A stretch of 64,000 nucleotides of DNA, taken from Chromatiaceae bacterium. Lineage in GTDB: Bacteria > Pseudomonadota > Gammaproteobacteria > Chromatiales > Chromatiaceae. Position 1 is the stretch's first letter; every line of letters starts with the position of its first letter. The stretch is from assembly GCA_025458165.1 (NCBI GenBank), contig JALOTB010000009.1, forward strand, positions 52,105-116,104. The letters run 5' to 3'. This document shows positions 33,215 to 41,227 of this stretch, piece after piece. Under the pieces are notes generated by a model. It saw only the letters and a program-made list of their open reading frames with translations. It did not search any database and had not been told where the DNA came from. The position numbers were made by a program, and so were the translations under genes.

Positions 33215-33842
33215 TGGCTGCCGAGATTTCCGGTTATCACTACGGCGGGGCGGAGCTTGGCCACCAACACGCCTATGTTCTGCCAGCGGTGCTGCGGATC
33301 TTGGACGGCCTGGGCCTTCCGGGGAATCGGCGCCGCTTGTTCGAGCTTGGCTGCGGCAACGGGAGCGTCGCAGCGGAGCTCGCGTCCCGAGGCTGGGACG
33401 TGACGGGCGTCGACGGTCGGCGGACGGCATCGAGCAGGCCCGACTCGCTTTTCCCGAGCTCAAGCTGTTCAACGGCTCGGCGTACGACGACCTCTCCGGC
33501 CAGTATGGGCGTTTTCCGGCGGTGCTGAGTCTGGAGGTGGTCGAGCACGTCTATGCACCCCGGGACTACGCCCGCACGGTCTTCGACCTGCTGGAGCCCG
33601 GGGGGGTGGCAATCATCTCAACCCCCTATCACGGATACTGGAAGAACCTTGCACTGGCGGTCACGGGGCGGATGGACGCCCATTTCACCGCGCTCTGGGA
33701 TCACGGCCACATCAAGTTCTGGTCGATTACGACGCTGAGTGAGCTGCTGCGCGAGGCGGGGTTTGTTGATGTCCGATTCGAGCGGGTGGGACGGGTGCCG
33801 GCGTTGGCGAAGTCGATGATTGCCGTCGCGCGGAGGGCTTGA
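33214..33842 (+). pseudogene. class I methyltransferase with a one-base frameshift
   Basis: Starts ISGYHYGGAELGHQHAYVLP and has the SAM loop LFELGCGNGSVAAEL and WDVTGVD. At about 33413-33420 one base appears missing: the protein continues in another frame with SADGIEQARLAFPEL, LEVVEHVYAPRDY, LLEPGGVAIISTPY, HIKFWSITTLSELLREAGF and ends at 33842. The two parts together make a 209-residue enzyme of normal layout. It is inactive unless this is a sequence error. Its 3' part is repeated at 34862 and 35991. Confidence 0.85.
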
Positions 33843-33856
33843 GCGCGTGCGAGTCG

Positions 33857-33876
33857 CGGCGCGCCCCTCCCACAGG
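33857..33876. repeat. GCGGAGCGCCCCTCCC-type repeat, copy 2
   Basis: CGGCGCGCCCCTCCCACAGG directly after the methyltransferase gene and before the MazEF module. See 30014-30034. No other feature is seen in 33877-34002. Confidence 0.55.
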
Positions 33877-34002
33877 GCACTCCTCGCACACTCTAACGCT
33901 ACCCGGGCCGGGCCGAAGGTTTGACCGAGGGCATCGATCCTGGCTGGTTGACATCCTGTCGGCCCGGCATAAGCTACATGTAACGTTTCTGAGGAGAGCC
34001 AC

Positions 34003-34224
34003 ATGCCGATGTCCGCGAATGAACGCGTTAAGAAGCGGCGCGACGCGCTGCGCGCGGCTGGGTTGCGTCCGGTGCAGATCTGGGTGCCGGATACCAGGCG
34101 ACCGGGGTTTACAGAAGAGTGCCGCCGCCAGTCGCTGGTGGTCGCGCGGGCGGATGCGGCGGATCGAGAGCTCTTGGATGTCTTGGACGCGGCCCTCGCG
34201 GATACCGCTGCATGGCCGGAATGA
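34003..34224 (+). CDS. mazE: MazE-like antitoxin (DUF3018 type)
   Basis: A 73-residue protein with the DUF3018 pattern RVKKRRDALRAAGLRPVQIWVPDTRRPGF and a charged C-terminal helix ending in AAWPE. Such proteins are the antitoxins of PemK/MazF toxins, and one follows here with a four-base ATGA overlap. It probably binds promoter DNA and the toxin. Confidence 0.87.
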   Translation: MPMSANERVKKRRDALRAAGLRPVQIWVPDTRRPGFTEECRRQSLVVARADAADRELLDVLDAALADTAAWPE

Positions 34225-34544
34225 GGCGGGGGGACTTGGTGACAGTCGCTCTCCAAGGCGACTTGGGCAAACCGCGGCCTGCGTTGATCATCCAATCGGA
34301 TCAGTTCAATGCCACGGCAACCGTGACGGTGTTGTTGGTCTCGTCGACCCTGATTGATGCCCCGCTGATCCGACTGACCGTGGAGCCAACGCTGGAGAAT
34401 GGTCTGCGCACGTCGTCTCAGGTGATGATCGACAAGGTGATGACGGTGCGACGGGAGAAGCTCGGCGCTCGGTTCGGCCGGCTCGACGATGACGCGCTGG
34501 TCGCCGTGAACCGTGGGTTGGCGCTGTTTCTCGGGTTCGGCTGA
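34221..34544 (+). CDS. mazF: MazF/PemK-type mRNA interferase
   Basis: A 107-residue toxin with RRGDLVTVALQGDLGKPRPALIIQSDQFN (the basic loop and conserved Asp), VTVLLVSSTLIDAPLIRLTV and SSQVMIDKVMTVRREKLG, the usual MazF blocks. ATG 34221 overlaps the antitoxin stop; ATG 34212 is three codons upstream. It cuts mRNA when free of antitoxin. The module is followed by a REP-rich region and a duplicate of the methyltransferase end. Confidence 0.92.
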   Translation: MRRGDLVTVALQGDLGKPRPALIIQSDQFNATATVTVLLVSSTLIDAPLIRLTVEPTLENGLRTSSQVMIDKVMTVRREKLGARFGRLDDDALVAVNRGLALFLGFG

Positions 34545-34553
34545 GGGTCGCGG

Positions 34554-34574
34554 GCGGAGCGCCCCTCCCACAGG
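34554..34574. repeat. GCGGAGCGCCCCTCCC repeat, copy 3
   Basis: GCGGAGCGCCCCTCCCACAGG just after mazF. See 30014-30034. Confidence 0.6.
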
Positions 34575-34639
34575 AGCGCCCGTCCCGTAGGGCTTTGATC
34601 TTGCCTATGTCGGCGTTACCTGTCGTCGGACTTCAGTGC

Positions 34640-34860
34640 GTAGGATGCGGTGAGGAACGAACCGCATCGGTCGGGAGCTGCGACCTCGGACGTCTGCGGC
34701 GACCCCATCGCCCAAAGTCTGATTTGCCTCACCGAGTTGACGTACCAGCACAACAGGATGCAAGCCGGGAGGGTGGTGGATTTGCCGAGGCTGGCTCAAA
34801 GAGCCAGCCCGCGCGGTTTGGTGACGCGATCTATGCGGTTCGTTCCTCACCGCATCCTAC
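34640..34860. repeat. inverted REP pair with GATGCGG arms
   Basis: GTAGGATGCGGTGAGGAACG at about 34640 and its inverse CGTTCCTCACCGCATCCTAC at 34841-34860 flank about 160 bases that contain a hairpin (GGCTGGCTC..GAGCCAGCC near 34787) but no gene I recognise. The right arm directly abuts the methyltransferase fragment at 34862. Confidence 0.75.
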
Positions 34861-34861
34861 T

Positions 34862-35052
34862 GGCTGGCCTTGACCCGGCGCATGGATGCCCATTTCACCG
34901 CGCTCTGGGACCACGGCCACATCAAGTTCTGGTCGATTGCGACCCTGAGTGAGCTGCTGCGCGAAGCGGGGTTTGTTGATGTCCGATTCGAGCGGGTGGG
35001 GCGGGTGCCGGCGCTGGCGAAGTCGATGATTGCCTTGGCGCGACGGCCTTGA
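34862..35052 (+). pseudogene. 3' fragment of the methyltransferase gene, copy 2
   Basis: About 190 bases matching 33650-33842: LALTRRMDAHFTALWDHGH, IKFWSIATLSELLREAGF, VDVRFERVGRVPALAKSMI, then a stop. The reading frame is intact but has no start. MazEF lies between this copy and the full gene. The remainder of the gap to 35248 contains a degraded GC-rich repeat at 35071 and otherwise nothing recognisable. Confidence 0.92.
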
Positions 35053-35248
35053 GGGCGTGAGTGTCGCGGGGCGGAGCGGTCCTCCAGCAAACGTCCATTC
35101 CCTCAGCCGTTAGGATCGGGGCGACTTGGCGGTGCAGGTCTCGCCGCTTTGTGGTCCAGATCGGTCGGGAGGCGCCCCGGTGTTGAGGTCGTGAGGAGTC
35201 GTCCCTAGACTAGCCGTTATCGCCAAACCATCCATTTCGAGGCGCAGT

Positions 35249-35518
35249 GTGATTGTGGTGACCTCTGTCGAAGCCCAGAGCCGCTTTGGGGAGTTGATCG
35301 ACCGGGCACAGCGGGAGCCGGTCGAGATCACCAGACGCGGACGGCCAGTGGCCTACGTTGTGTCGGAGCACGATCTCAGAGAGCTCGGTGACGTGCGCAG
35401 GCGCCGGGAAGAGGCGGTTCAGTGGTACGCGAGTTATCGGCGCGCGATTTCTGCCTCTCCTGAGGCAGCCGCCCTGACCGACGAGGACGTCAATCGACTC
35501 GTCCATGAGCTTCGCTAG
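35249..35518 (+). CDS. Phd/YefM-family antitoxin
   Basis: An 89-residue antitoxin with the Phd/YefM N-terminal fold: VVTSVEAQSRFGELIDRAQREPVEITRRGRPVAYVVSEHDL. The C-terminal helix is acidic (LTDEDVNRLVHEL) and likely wraps the toxin. GTG at 35249. It overlaps the PIN gene by 14 bases, giving a two-gene operon. Confidence 0.9.
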   Translation: MIVVTSVEAQSRFGELIDRAQREPVEITRRGRPVAYVVSEHDLRELGDVRRRREEAVQWYASYRRAISASPEAAALTDEDVNRLVHELR

Positions 35519-35921
35519 GCGCATTGTGTTGGACACGGGTGTTCTAGTGAGCGCCGCGATTCGTCCGGATTCTGTGCCCGCGCTGGCTGTCGAGAAGGCC
35601 TTTCTCAACTACGACGTCTGTGTCTGCCGGGAGACACTCGCGGAGCTGACGACGGTGCTCAGCCGGTCCAAATTCGACCGCTATGCGCCCCCGCAGCAAC
35701 GCGCCGACTTCGTGGCAGGGTTTCGTGAGCGCGCTGTTTTGATCAATGTCGCCAGCACGGTCGCGGACTGCGTCGATCCCAAGGACAATGTGTTTCTCGC
35801 ACTGGCTGAAACAGCGGAGGCCGATTTGATCGTGTCCAGTGATCCTCATCTGACTGATCTGCATCCCTGGCATGGGATTCCCATTCTTCCGCCAGCCGCT
35901 TTCCTCGTCGGCATTCGTTAG
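35505..35921 (+). CDS. PIN-domain toxin (COG1569 type)
   Basis: A 138-residue PIN ribonuclease with RIVLDTGVLVSAAIRP (first Asp, residue 10), CRETLAELTTVLSR, VDPKDNVFLALAETAEADLIVSSDPHLTDL, which carries the later acidic residues. It is the toxin of the preceding antitoxin. The module lies between copies 2 and 3 of the methyltransferase 3' end. Confidence 0.9.
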   Translation: MSFARRIVLDTGVLVSAAIRPDSVPALAVEKAFLNYDVCVCRETLAELTTVLSRSKFDRYAPPQQRADFVAGFRERAVLINVASTVADCVDPKDNVFLALAETAEADLIVSSDPHLTDLHPWHGIPILPPAAFLVGIR

Positions 35922-35990
35922 GTCTGGTGCACGCACCCCGCGATCACGCCGGCATGGTTTTCAACCTACTCGCCCGGGGGGCAGCCATCC

Positions 35991-36085
35991 TGTGCGCGAG
36001 GCGGGTTTGTTGATGTCCGATTCTAGCGGGTGGGGCGGGTGCCGGCGCTGGCGAAGTCGATGATTGCCGCGGCAATCAGACCCTA
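35991..36085 (+). pseudogene. 3' fragment of the methyltransferase gene, copy 3
   Basis: Matches the last part of the gene: REAGFVDVRF, then a stop where the others have Glu, then RVGRVPALAKSMIA. One G is missing in the GCGGG run. It shares base changes with copy 2 (GGGCGGGTGCCGGCGCTGG) rather than with the full gene (GGGACGGGTGCCGGCGTTGG), which suggests it came from copy 2. Confidence 0.88.
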
Positions 36086-36095
36086 AGGCCGCACA

Positions 36096-36956
36096 GTGAA
36101 TATCTCCGTCCTCCTCCTGACCCTGAACGAGGAAGCCAACCTGCCCGCTTGCCTCTCGGCAGTGGCCTGGTCCGACGACATCGTGGTGCTCGATAGCTAT
36201 AGCAGTGACAACACAGTGCCACTCGCGGAGCATCTCGGCGCCCGCGTGTACCAGAGGCGCTTCGACTCGTTTGCCGGACAACGCAACCATGCGTTGGAGG
36301 CCATTGACTTCAAGAACAATTGGATCCTGCATCTCGACGCGGACGAGATCGTCACATCCGAGCTCCATGCCGAAATGCTTTGCGTCATCGGCGACGCACG
36401 TTACGACGCCTACCGCATCCCATCGAAGATGATGTTGTTCGGCAAGTGGCTGCGGTATTCCGGTCTGTACCCCAGCTACCAAGTCAGGCTGGGGCATCGC
36501 GCCCGATTCCGCTTCAAGCAGGTCGGTCACGGACAACGCGAGGACATTCCGGCGGAGCGCGTCGGCACTTTGTCCGAACCCTATCTGCATTATTCGTTCT
36601 CGAAGGGCCTGAGCGAGTGGTTCGACAAGCACAACCGCTACTCCAGCGATGAGGCGCGGACGAACCTGTCCCGGTTCACAACGCACGAGCCGATGGATTG
36701 GGCTGGGCTCCTTTCGACCGAAGGCGTCCGGCGCCGCCGGGCTCTCAAGGACCTGTCCGGTCGCTTACCGTTCCGGCCCTTGCTGCGCTTCCTGTATATG
36801 TACATCCTGCGCAGGGGTTTTCTCGACGGCCGTGCCGGCCTGACCTATTGCAGCCTATTGGCGATTTACGAGTTCATGATCGTCCTCAAGTTGCGGGAGC
36901 TTCGCGAACAAGCCGCGGAATCTGATCGGCCGGCTGCCGCTCCCGAGAAATCCTGA
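36096..36956 (+). CDS. GT2 glycosyltransferase, WaaE/KdtX-like
   Basis: A 286-residue GT-A enzyme of the subgroup that includes the lipopolysaccharide core beta-1,4-glucosyltransferase WaaE: ISVLLLTLNEEANLPACLSAV, DIVVLDSYSSDNT, QRRFDSFAGQRNHAL, WILHLDADEIV (D-x-D). The C-terminal RPLLRFLYMYILRRGFLDGRAGL segment is a membrane-associated helix typical of the group. GTG 36096. It lies downstream of the Phd-PIN module and 22 bases before galE. Confidence 0.9.
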   Translation: MNISVLLLTLNEEANLPACLSAVAWSDDIVVLDSYSSDNTVPLAEHLGARVYQRRFDSFAGQRNHALEAIDFKNNWILHLDADEIVTSELHAEMLCVIGDARYDAYRIPSKMMLFGKWLRYSGLYPSYQVRLGHRARFRFKQVGHGQREDIPAERVGTLSEPYLHYSFSKGLSEWFDKHNRYSSDEARTNLSRFTTHEPMDWAGLLSTEGVRRRRALKDLSGRLPFRPLLRFLYMYILRRGFLDGRAGLTYCSLLAIYEFMIVLKLRELREQAAESDRPAAAPEKS

Positions 36957-36978
36957 TTTTTGGTCCGGACGCTGGGAT

Positions 36979-38007
36979 ATGTCTTCGAGTGAAGCGATGG
37001 GAAAGAAGGTCGTCCTGGTGACCGGAGGCGCGGGTTATATCGGCAGCCACGCCTGCAAGGCGCTCCAAGGCGCGGGGTATCTGCCGGTCGCCTACGACAA
37101 CCTGGTCTATGGTCACCGCTGGGCGGTGCGCTGGGGGCCCCTGGAAGTGGGGGATATCGCGGATCGAGCGCGGCTTGACGCCGTCATCGCGCGATACGCG
37201 CCGTCCGCGGTAATGCACTTCGCAGCCTACGCCTATGTCGGTGAGTCGGTCGCCGACCCGGGCAAGTATTACCGCAACAACGTGGCGGGCACCCTGACGC
37301 TGCTGGAGGCCATGCGGGACCACGGTATGGCGCGGCTGATCTTCTCGAGCACCTGTGCGACCTATGGGGTACCGCAGACCTACCCGATACCGGAGGCGCA
37401 CCCGCAGCACCCGGTCAATCCCTACGGTGCCTCCAAGCTGATGATCGAACGGATGCTGCGCGACTTCGACCTCGCGCATGGTCTGCGGTCGATCGCGCTG
37501 CGCTACTTCAACGCGGCCGGCGCGGATCCAGATGGCGAGATCGGCGAGGTCCATGACCCGGAGACGCACCTCATCCCCCTGGTGCTCGACGCGGCGGCGG
37601 GTCGCCGGCCGCAGGTCACCGTCTTCGGCGACGATTACGACACGCCGGACGGCACCTGCGTCCGTGACTACATCCACGTCACGGATCTGGCGCAGGCGCA
37701 TGTCCTGGCCCTTCAGGCGCTGGAGTCGGGTGCGCAGAGCACCGCCTACAACCTCGGTAACGGTCGTGGCTTCTCGGTGCGCGAGGTGATCACGCATGCC
37801 GAGGCGGTCACGGGCCGGGAGGTCCCAGTGACACTCGGGCCTCGCCGTTGCGGTGACCCCCCACGACTGGTCGGCGACGCCAGCCGGGCCGTTCGCGAGC
37901 TCGGCTGGCGGCCACACCAGGCAGAGCTCACGAGGATCTTGGAGACCGCCTGGGCTTGGCACGGTCGAGCCCAACGCGAGCGCCTGTTGCGAGATCTTTC
38001 CGCCTGA
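36979..38007 (+). CDS. galE: UDP-glucose 4-epimerase
   Basis: Interconverts UDP-glucose and UDP-galactose using tightly bound NAD. It is 342 residues from ATG 36979 (ATG 36997 is an alternative at the conserved start). Motifs: VLVTGGAGYIGSHACKAL, YDNLVYGH, MHFAAYAYVGESV, FSSTCATYG, catalytic NPYGASK, LRYFNAAGADP and DGTCVRDYIHVTDLA. It supplies UDP-galactose for the polysaccharide. Confidence 0.95.
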   Translation: MSSSEAMGKKVVLVTGGAGYIGSHACKALQGAGYLPVAYDNLVYGHRWAVRWGPLEVGDIADRARLDAVIARYAPSAVMHFAAYAYVGESVADPGKYYRNNVAGTLTLLEAMRDHGMARLIFSSTCATYGVPQTYPIPEAHPQHPVNPYGASKLMIERMLRDFDLAHGLRSIALRYFNAAGADPDGEIGEVHDPETHLIPLVLDAAAGRRPQVTVFGDDYDTPDGTCVRDYIHVTDLAQAHVLALQALESGAQSTAYNLGNGRGFSVREVITHAEAVTGREVPVTLGPRRCGDPPRLVGDASRAVRELGWRPHQAELTRILETAWAWHGRAQRERLLRDLSA

Positions 38008-38080
38008 TGGGTGGCCCCCGGCACCGGGGAGGGGCGTGGGTTGATCAGCAGCGACCTCGGTCGCCGCTCGCGAGGCCGTC

Positions 38081-38098
38081 GTCGGACTGAAGTCCGAC
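38081..38098. repeat. palindrome GTCGGACTGAAGTCCGAC
   Basis: Eight-base arms around GA in the gap after galE; a relative of 10708-10721. It could form a hairpin at the end of the galE transcript, though no T run follows. The rest of 38008-38191 has no recognisable feature. Confidence 0.55.
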
Positions 38099-38191
38099 CG
38101 ACAGAGGCGCGTGCGGGGTGTAGGTCGGTCCGCCCGACGGGGGTTGTGCATTGCGTTCCCAAGCGGGGAGACTGCGCGAGGTGGTTGCGCG

Positions 38192-38962
38192 ATGGACTGG
38201 CTTGATCTGCAGCGGCTGCTGACCTCTCTGATTCTGCCTTTGCCGCTGGGGCTGGGGCTTTCGGCGTTAGGCCTGTTGCTGCTCTGGCGGCTGCGTTCGC
38301 GCTGGGCGGGCGCGTTGCTGATCGGTTTCGGTGTGGGAGTGATCGCGCTGGCGGCGACGCCGCTGGTCGCGGAGCGGCTGGTCGGCAGCCTGGAGGCGCC
38401 GTATCCGCCGCTGGTTGCCGCCGACTGTCCGCGGGCGGATGCGATCGTGCTGCTCGGCGGCGCGATGCGGCCGCGCTCGCACGATGACTTGCGCCCGCGC
38501 CTGCATCGGGGGTCGGACCGCATCTGGGAGGCGGCGCGGCTCTATCGTGCCGGCTGCGCGCCGCTGTTGGTCGTGAGCGCTGGCGGAGGCGTCGAGCCGC
38601 CCTTTCGGGGCTCGGAGATCGACGGGATCGCCGACCTGCTTGGGGATCTGGGTGTTCCGCGCCAGGCGCTTCTGCTGGAGGCGGAGAGCCGCAACACTCA
38701 GGGCAATGCGGCGTTCAGCCGTGCGATTCTGGAGCCGCTCGGTGCCGATCGGGTGCTGCTGGTCACCTCGGCGTGGCACCTGCGCCGGGCGGCGGCGCTG
38801 TTCGAGCGCGAAGGATTCGATGTGATCCCCGTCGGAGCGGATTACCGCTCATCCCGAACCTGCCGCGGATTGGGGTGTTGGCTGCCGAGTGTCGATGCCC
38901 TGGAGGTTTCGGGGCTGGCGGTGAAGGAGCGTTTGGGGTTGTTGCTACAGGTCTTGCGGTAG
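38192..38962 (+). CDS. ElyC/SanA/YdcF-family (DUF218) envelope protein
   Basis: A 256-residue inner-membrane protein with two N-terminal membrane segments (about residues 12-33 and 40-60) and a DUF218 domain: ADAIVLLGGAMRPR, DRIWEAARLYRAG, LLVVSAGGG, LLEAESRNTQGNAAFSR, VLLVTSAWHLRRAAALFEREGF. ElyC in E. coli is linked to envelope and lipid-carrier homeostasis, which would fit next to a polysaccharide locus. ATG 38192 is chosen because the first membrane helix begins nearby. Confidence 0.88.
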   Translation: MDWLDLQRLLTSLILPLPLGLGLSALGLLLLWRLRSRWAGALLIGFGVGVIALAATPLVAERLVGSLEAPYPPLVAADCPRADAIVLLGGAMRPRSHDDLRPRLHRGSDRIWEAARLYRAGCAPLLVVSAGGGVEPPFRGSEIDGIADLLGDLGVPRQALLLEAESRNTQGNAAFSRAILEPLGADRVLLVTSAWHLRRAAALFEREGFDVIPVGADYRSSRTCRGLGCWLPSVDALEVSGLAVKERLGLLLQVLR

Positions 38963-39153
38963 CCTCGGGTCACCGCAGCTCGAGGGCGGGATTGTGCGCC
39001 TTACTCGCTCGGCTCGGACGAACGACGGTTGGGATCAGGATCCCTGTCGGTCTGGCGGCGTCTTGCCGGCAACACTGAACGGCGAGCGGGACTGAGGTAA
39101 GCCAGGGTGCAGGCCGCTCGGTCAAACCTGGCGCAGGTCGGCGAAGGGTCGGC

Positions 39154-39558
39154 TCAGCCGCGGCGGTAGGTGGCGCAGCCCGAGGCAGTCTCGAAGACGG
39201 CGACCTCGACGACGGGGAAGCCGCCCCGCTCGACGTGCTCGAAGATCAGCCGGGCGATGTGCTCGGCGGTGGGGTTTTCGGCGGTGACGTGGACGCGCTC
39301 GCCCGCCTGTTGGAGGAGCGGCAGGACGGGGTCCTTCTCCCAAAGCAGCATGTTGTGGTCGAGCTCGGCGTTGAGCCAGCCCTTGACGTAGTCGCCGATG
39401 TCGGCGAAGTCAACGACCATCCCCAGTCCATCGAGGGTCTCGCTTTCCAGCCGGATGACGGCGCGGGCGTTGTGGCCGTGCAGGTGACGACACTTGCCCG
39501 GGTGGTGCAGCAGGCGGTGGCCGTAGCAGAAGTGGATCTCTTTGGTGACGCTGTACAT
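39154..39558 (-). CDS. queD: 6-carboxytetrahydropterin synthase
   Basis: Makes 6-carboxy-5,6,7,8-tetrahydropterin from dihydroneopterin triphosphate in queuosine synthesis. The 134-residue protein has zinc ligands His14 (CYGHRL), His27 and His29 (HLHGHN), catalytic Cys23 (PGKC) and the acidic/His pair region ELDHNMLL. NPTAEHIARLIFEH is the family C-terminal helix. It is divergent from the outer-membrane channel gene; 38963-39153 on its far side contains nothing I recognise. Confidence 0.93.
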   Translation of the reverse strand: MYSVTKEIHFCYGHRLLHHPGKCRHLHGHNARAVIRLESETLDGLGMVVDFADIGDYVKGWLNAELDHNMLLWEKDPVLPLLQQAGERVHVTAENPTAEHIARLIFEHVERGGFPVVEVAVFETASGCATYRRG

Positions 39559-39762
39559 CGCGTGCCGGCCCGGGGCTAGATTCGCACCCACAGGGTACCC
39601 GATCGCGCCGCTGTGCGGGAACGGTCGCAGTTTCGCTCCGACGTCGGGTGAACCCTCCGGGATGTGTGTCTCGGTTCGCGGAATTCGGGTTGACCTGCCG
39701 CGCATACTCCCGGGCAGCGAGAGGTGCCAGCGAACGAGCGACCGAGCCGGAGCCGCCCCCGG

Positions 39763-41181
39763 ATGCATACCACCGCCAAAACGCCGCCGCCGGGTCATCG
39801 GGATGAGATCCCAAATGACCGGCTGCGGCGTGCGCTGCTCGCGGCGCTGCTGCTGGGCGGTGCCGCGCCAGGTATGGTGGCGGCGGACGACGCGTCCGCC
39901 GACTCGGCTGGCGATCCGGCATTCAGCCTGAGCTTTGGCGTCGAGGCAGCGATCGGCGGTTTCGCCGCCAACGGCGCCAACTTCGGCGCTGGCCGAGTTG
40001 ATCTGCGGGACGGCGAGATCTCCGCCGATCCCGTCTGGGGCGAGGGCTACGTCAAGCCGTCGATCGATGCGGAGTACCGCGTCGATGGCGCTGGACTCGC
40101 CTACGCCGGCCTGTCCGCGGTAGCGGCGGCTACTGTCGGCGATGGTGATCCGAGCGGCTCTACGCGCGGGGGTGACGGCTCGGTCGACCTGGAGACCGCC
40201 TTTCTCGGCTGGCGTTCGGGCGGGCTGCTTGGCGCGACCCTTGGCGAGGACGCGCTCGACCTGTCCTACGGCCGGCAGGAGTTTCAGGTCGGCGACGGCT
40301 TCCTCATCCTCGACGGCAATTCGGAGCAGGCCGACGACGGTGCCTACTGGCTCGCTCCGCGCCGCGCCTTCCAGCAGGCCGGCCTGATTCGAGTGAACAC
40401 CCATCCGCTGCGCGCGGACCTCTTCTACCTGAAGGCGGACCCCGATCAGGACGACACCGAGCTCGCGGGGCTCAACCTGGAGTACATCGACGCGGAGCTT
40501 GGGACCTTTGCCTTGATGGTTTTCCGGGTGGTCGACTCGGGGACGCCCGAGAATGCCGGCGCCCGCGACGGCATGGACGTCGCCAGCCTGCGCGTGAACG
40601 AGCTGCGCCTCGCCGCGCTGCCGGATCTCTCGCTCTGGGGCGAGTATGTGAGCGAGCGGGGCGGGGGGCGCGATGGCGACTTTGACGCCTCGGGCTGGTA
40701 CCTGGAGGCGCAGTACAGCCTGAGCGCGCTGCCCTGGTCGCCGACGCTCGGCTACCGCTACTCGCGCTTCTCGGGTGATTCCGACCCGGGCGATGATCTG
40801 CGTCGGGACTTCGAGCCCTTCTTCTATGGCTGGAGCCGTGGCTTGGGGACCTGGATCCAAGGCGAGGTCGTCGGCGAGTACCTGCTGTTCAACAGCAACC
40901 AGGCGACTCACATGCTGCAGCTCTCGGCCCGCCCGAGCGAGTCGGTGGAGGTCGGGGTGCTCGGCTTCCGATTCTCGCTCGAGGAGAAGAACTACGACGG
41001 CACGCCGGTCTCGGACCGCCATTTCGCCGACGAGCTCAACCTCTATCTGGACTGGCAGATCAACGAGCGGCTCACGCTGAGCGCCGCCTACGGCATCGCC
41101 TTCCCCGGCGATGCGGCCAAGGAGATCTTCGGCGACAAGGACTTCCAGCTCGTCGAGGTCTCGCTCAGCCTGAGCATCTAG
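39763..41181 (+). CDS. outer-membrane channel, alginate-export/porin-like
   Basis: About 472 residues with a likely signal peptide (RRALLAALLLGGAAPGMVAADD, cleavage near VAA). The mature part is rich in alternating beta strands with aromatic girdles (WGEYVSERG, GWYLEAQYSL, TLGYRYSRFSGD, ELNLYLDWQI, LTLSAAYGIAFPG) and ends in the alternating LVEVSLSLSI, consistent with a beta-barrel like the alginate export family. RQEFQVGDGFLILDGNSEQ resembles that family. ATG 39763 or GTG 39724 could be the start. It may export polysaccharide or be a general porin. Confidence 0.72.
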   Translation: MHTTAKTPPPGHRDEIPNDRLRRALLAALLLGGAAPGMVAADDASADSAGDPAFSLSFGVEAAIGGFAANGANFGAGRVDLRDGEISADPVWGEGYVKPSIDAEYRVDGAGLAYAGLSAVAAATVGDGDPSGSTRGGDGSVDLETAFLGWRSGGLLGATLGEDALDLSYGRQEFQVGDGFLILDGNSEQADDGAYWLAPRRAFQQAGLIRVNTHPLRADLFYLKADPDQDDTELAGLNLEYIDAELGTFALMVFRVVDSGTPENAGARDGMDVASLRVNELRLAALPDLSLWGEYVSERGGGRDGDFDASGWYLEAQYSLSALPWSPTLGYRYSRFSGDSDPGDDLRRDFEPFFYGWSRGLGTWIQGEVVGEYLLFNSNQATHMLQLSARPSESVEVGVLGFRFSLEEKNYDGTPVSDRHFADELNLYLDWQINERLTLSAAYGIAFPGDAAKEIFGDKDFQLVEVSLSLSI

Positions 41182-41227
41182 CCCCCAATCCAGTGAGCAG
41201 CCGGTATCGCTCCGGGAAACATGCGCC

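Noticed and set aside
34650..34952. A 100-codon frame across the REP pair
   Set aside because: It is formed from REP arms and the methyltransferase fragment and has no family resemblance or ribosome binding site.
2000..38200. Complete IS element or transposase behind the rearrangements
   Set aside because: No IS-type transposase, DDE gene or terminal inverted repeats were recognised in the polysaccharide locus; only Rpn-type nucleases are present.
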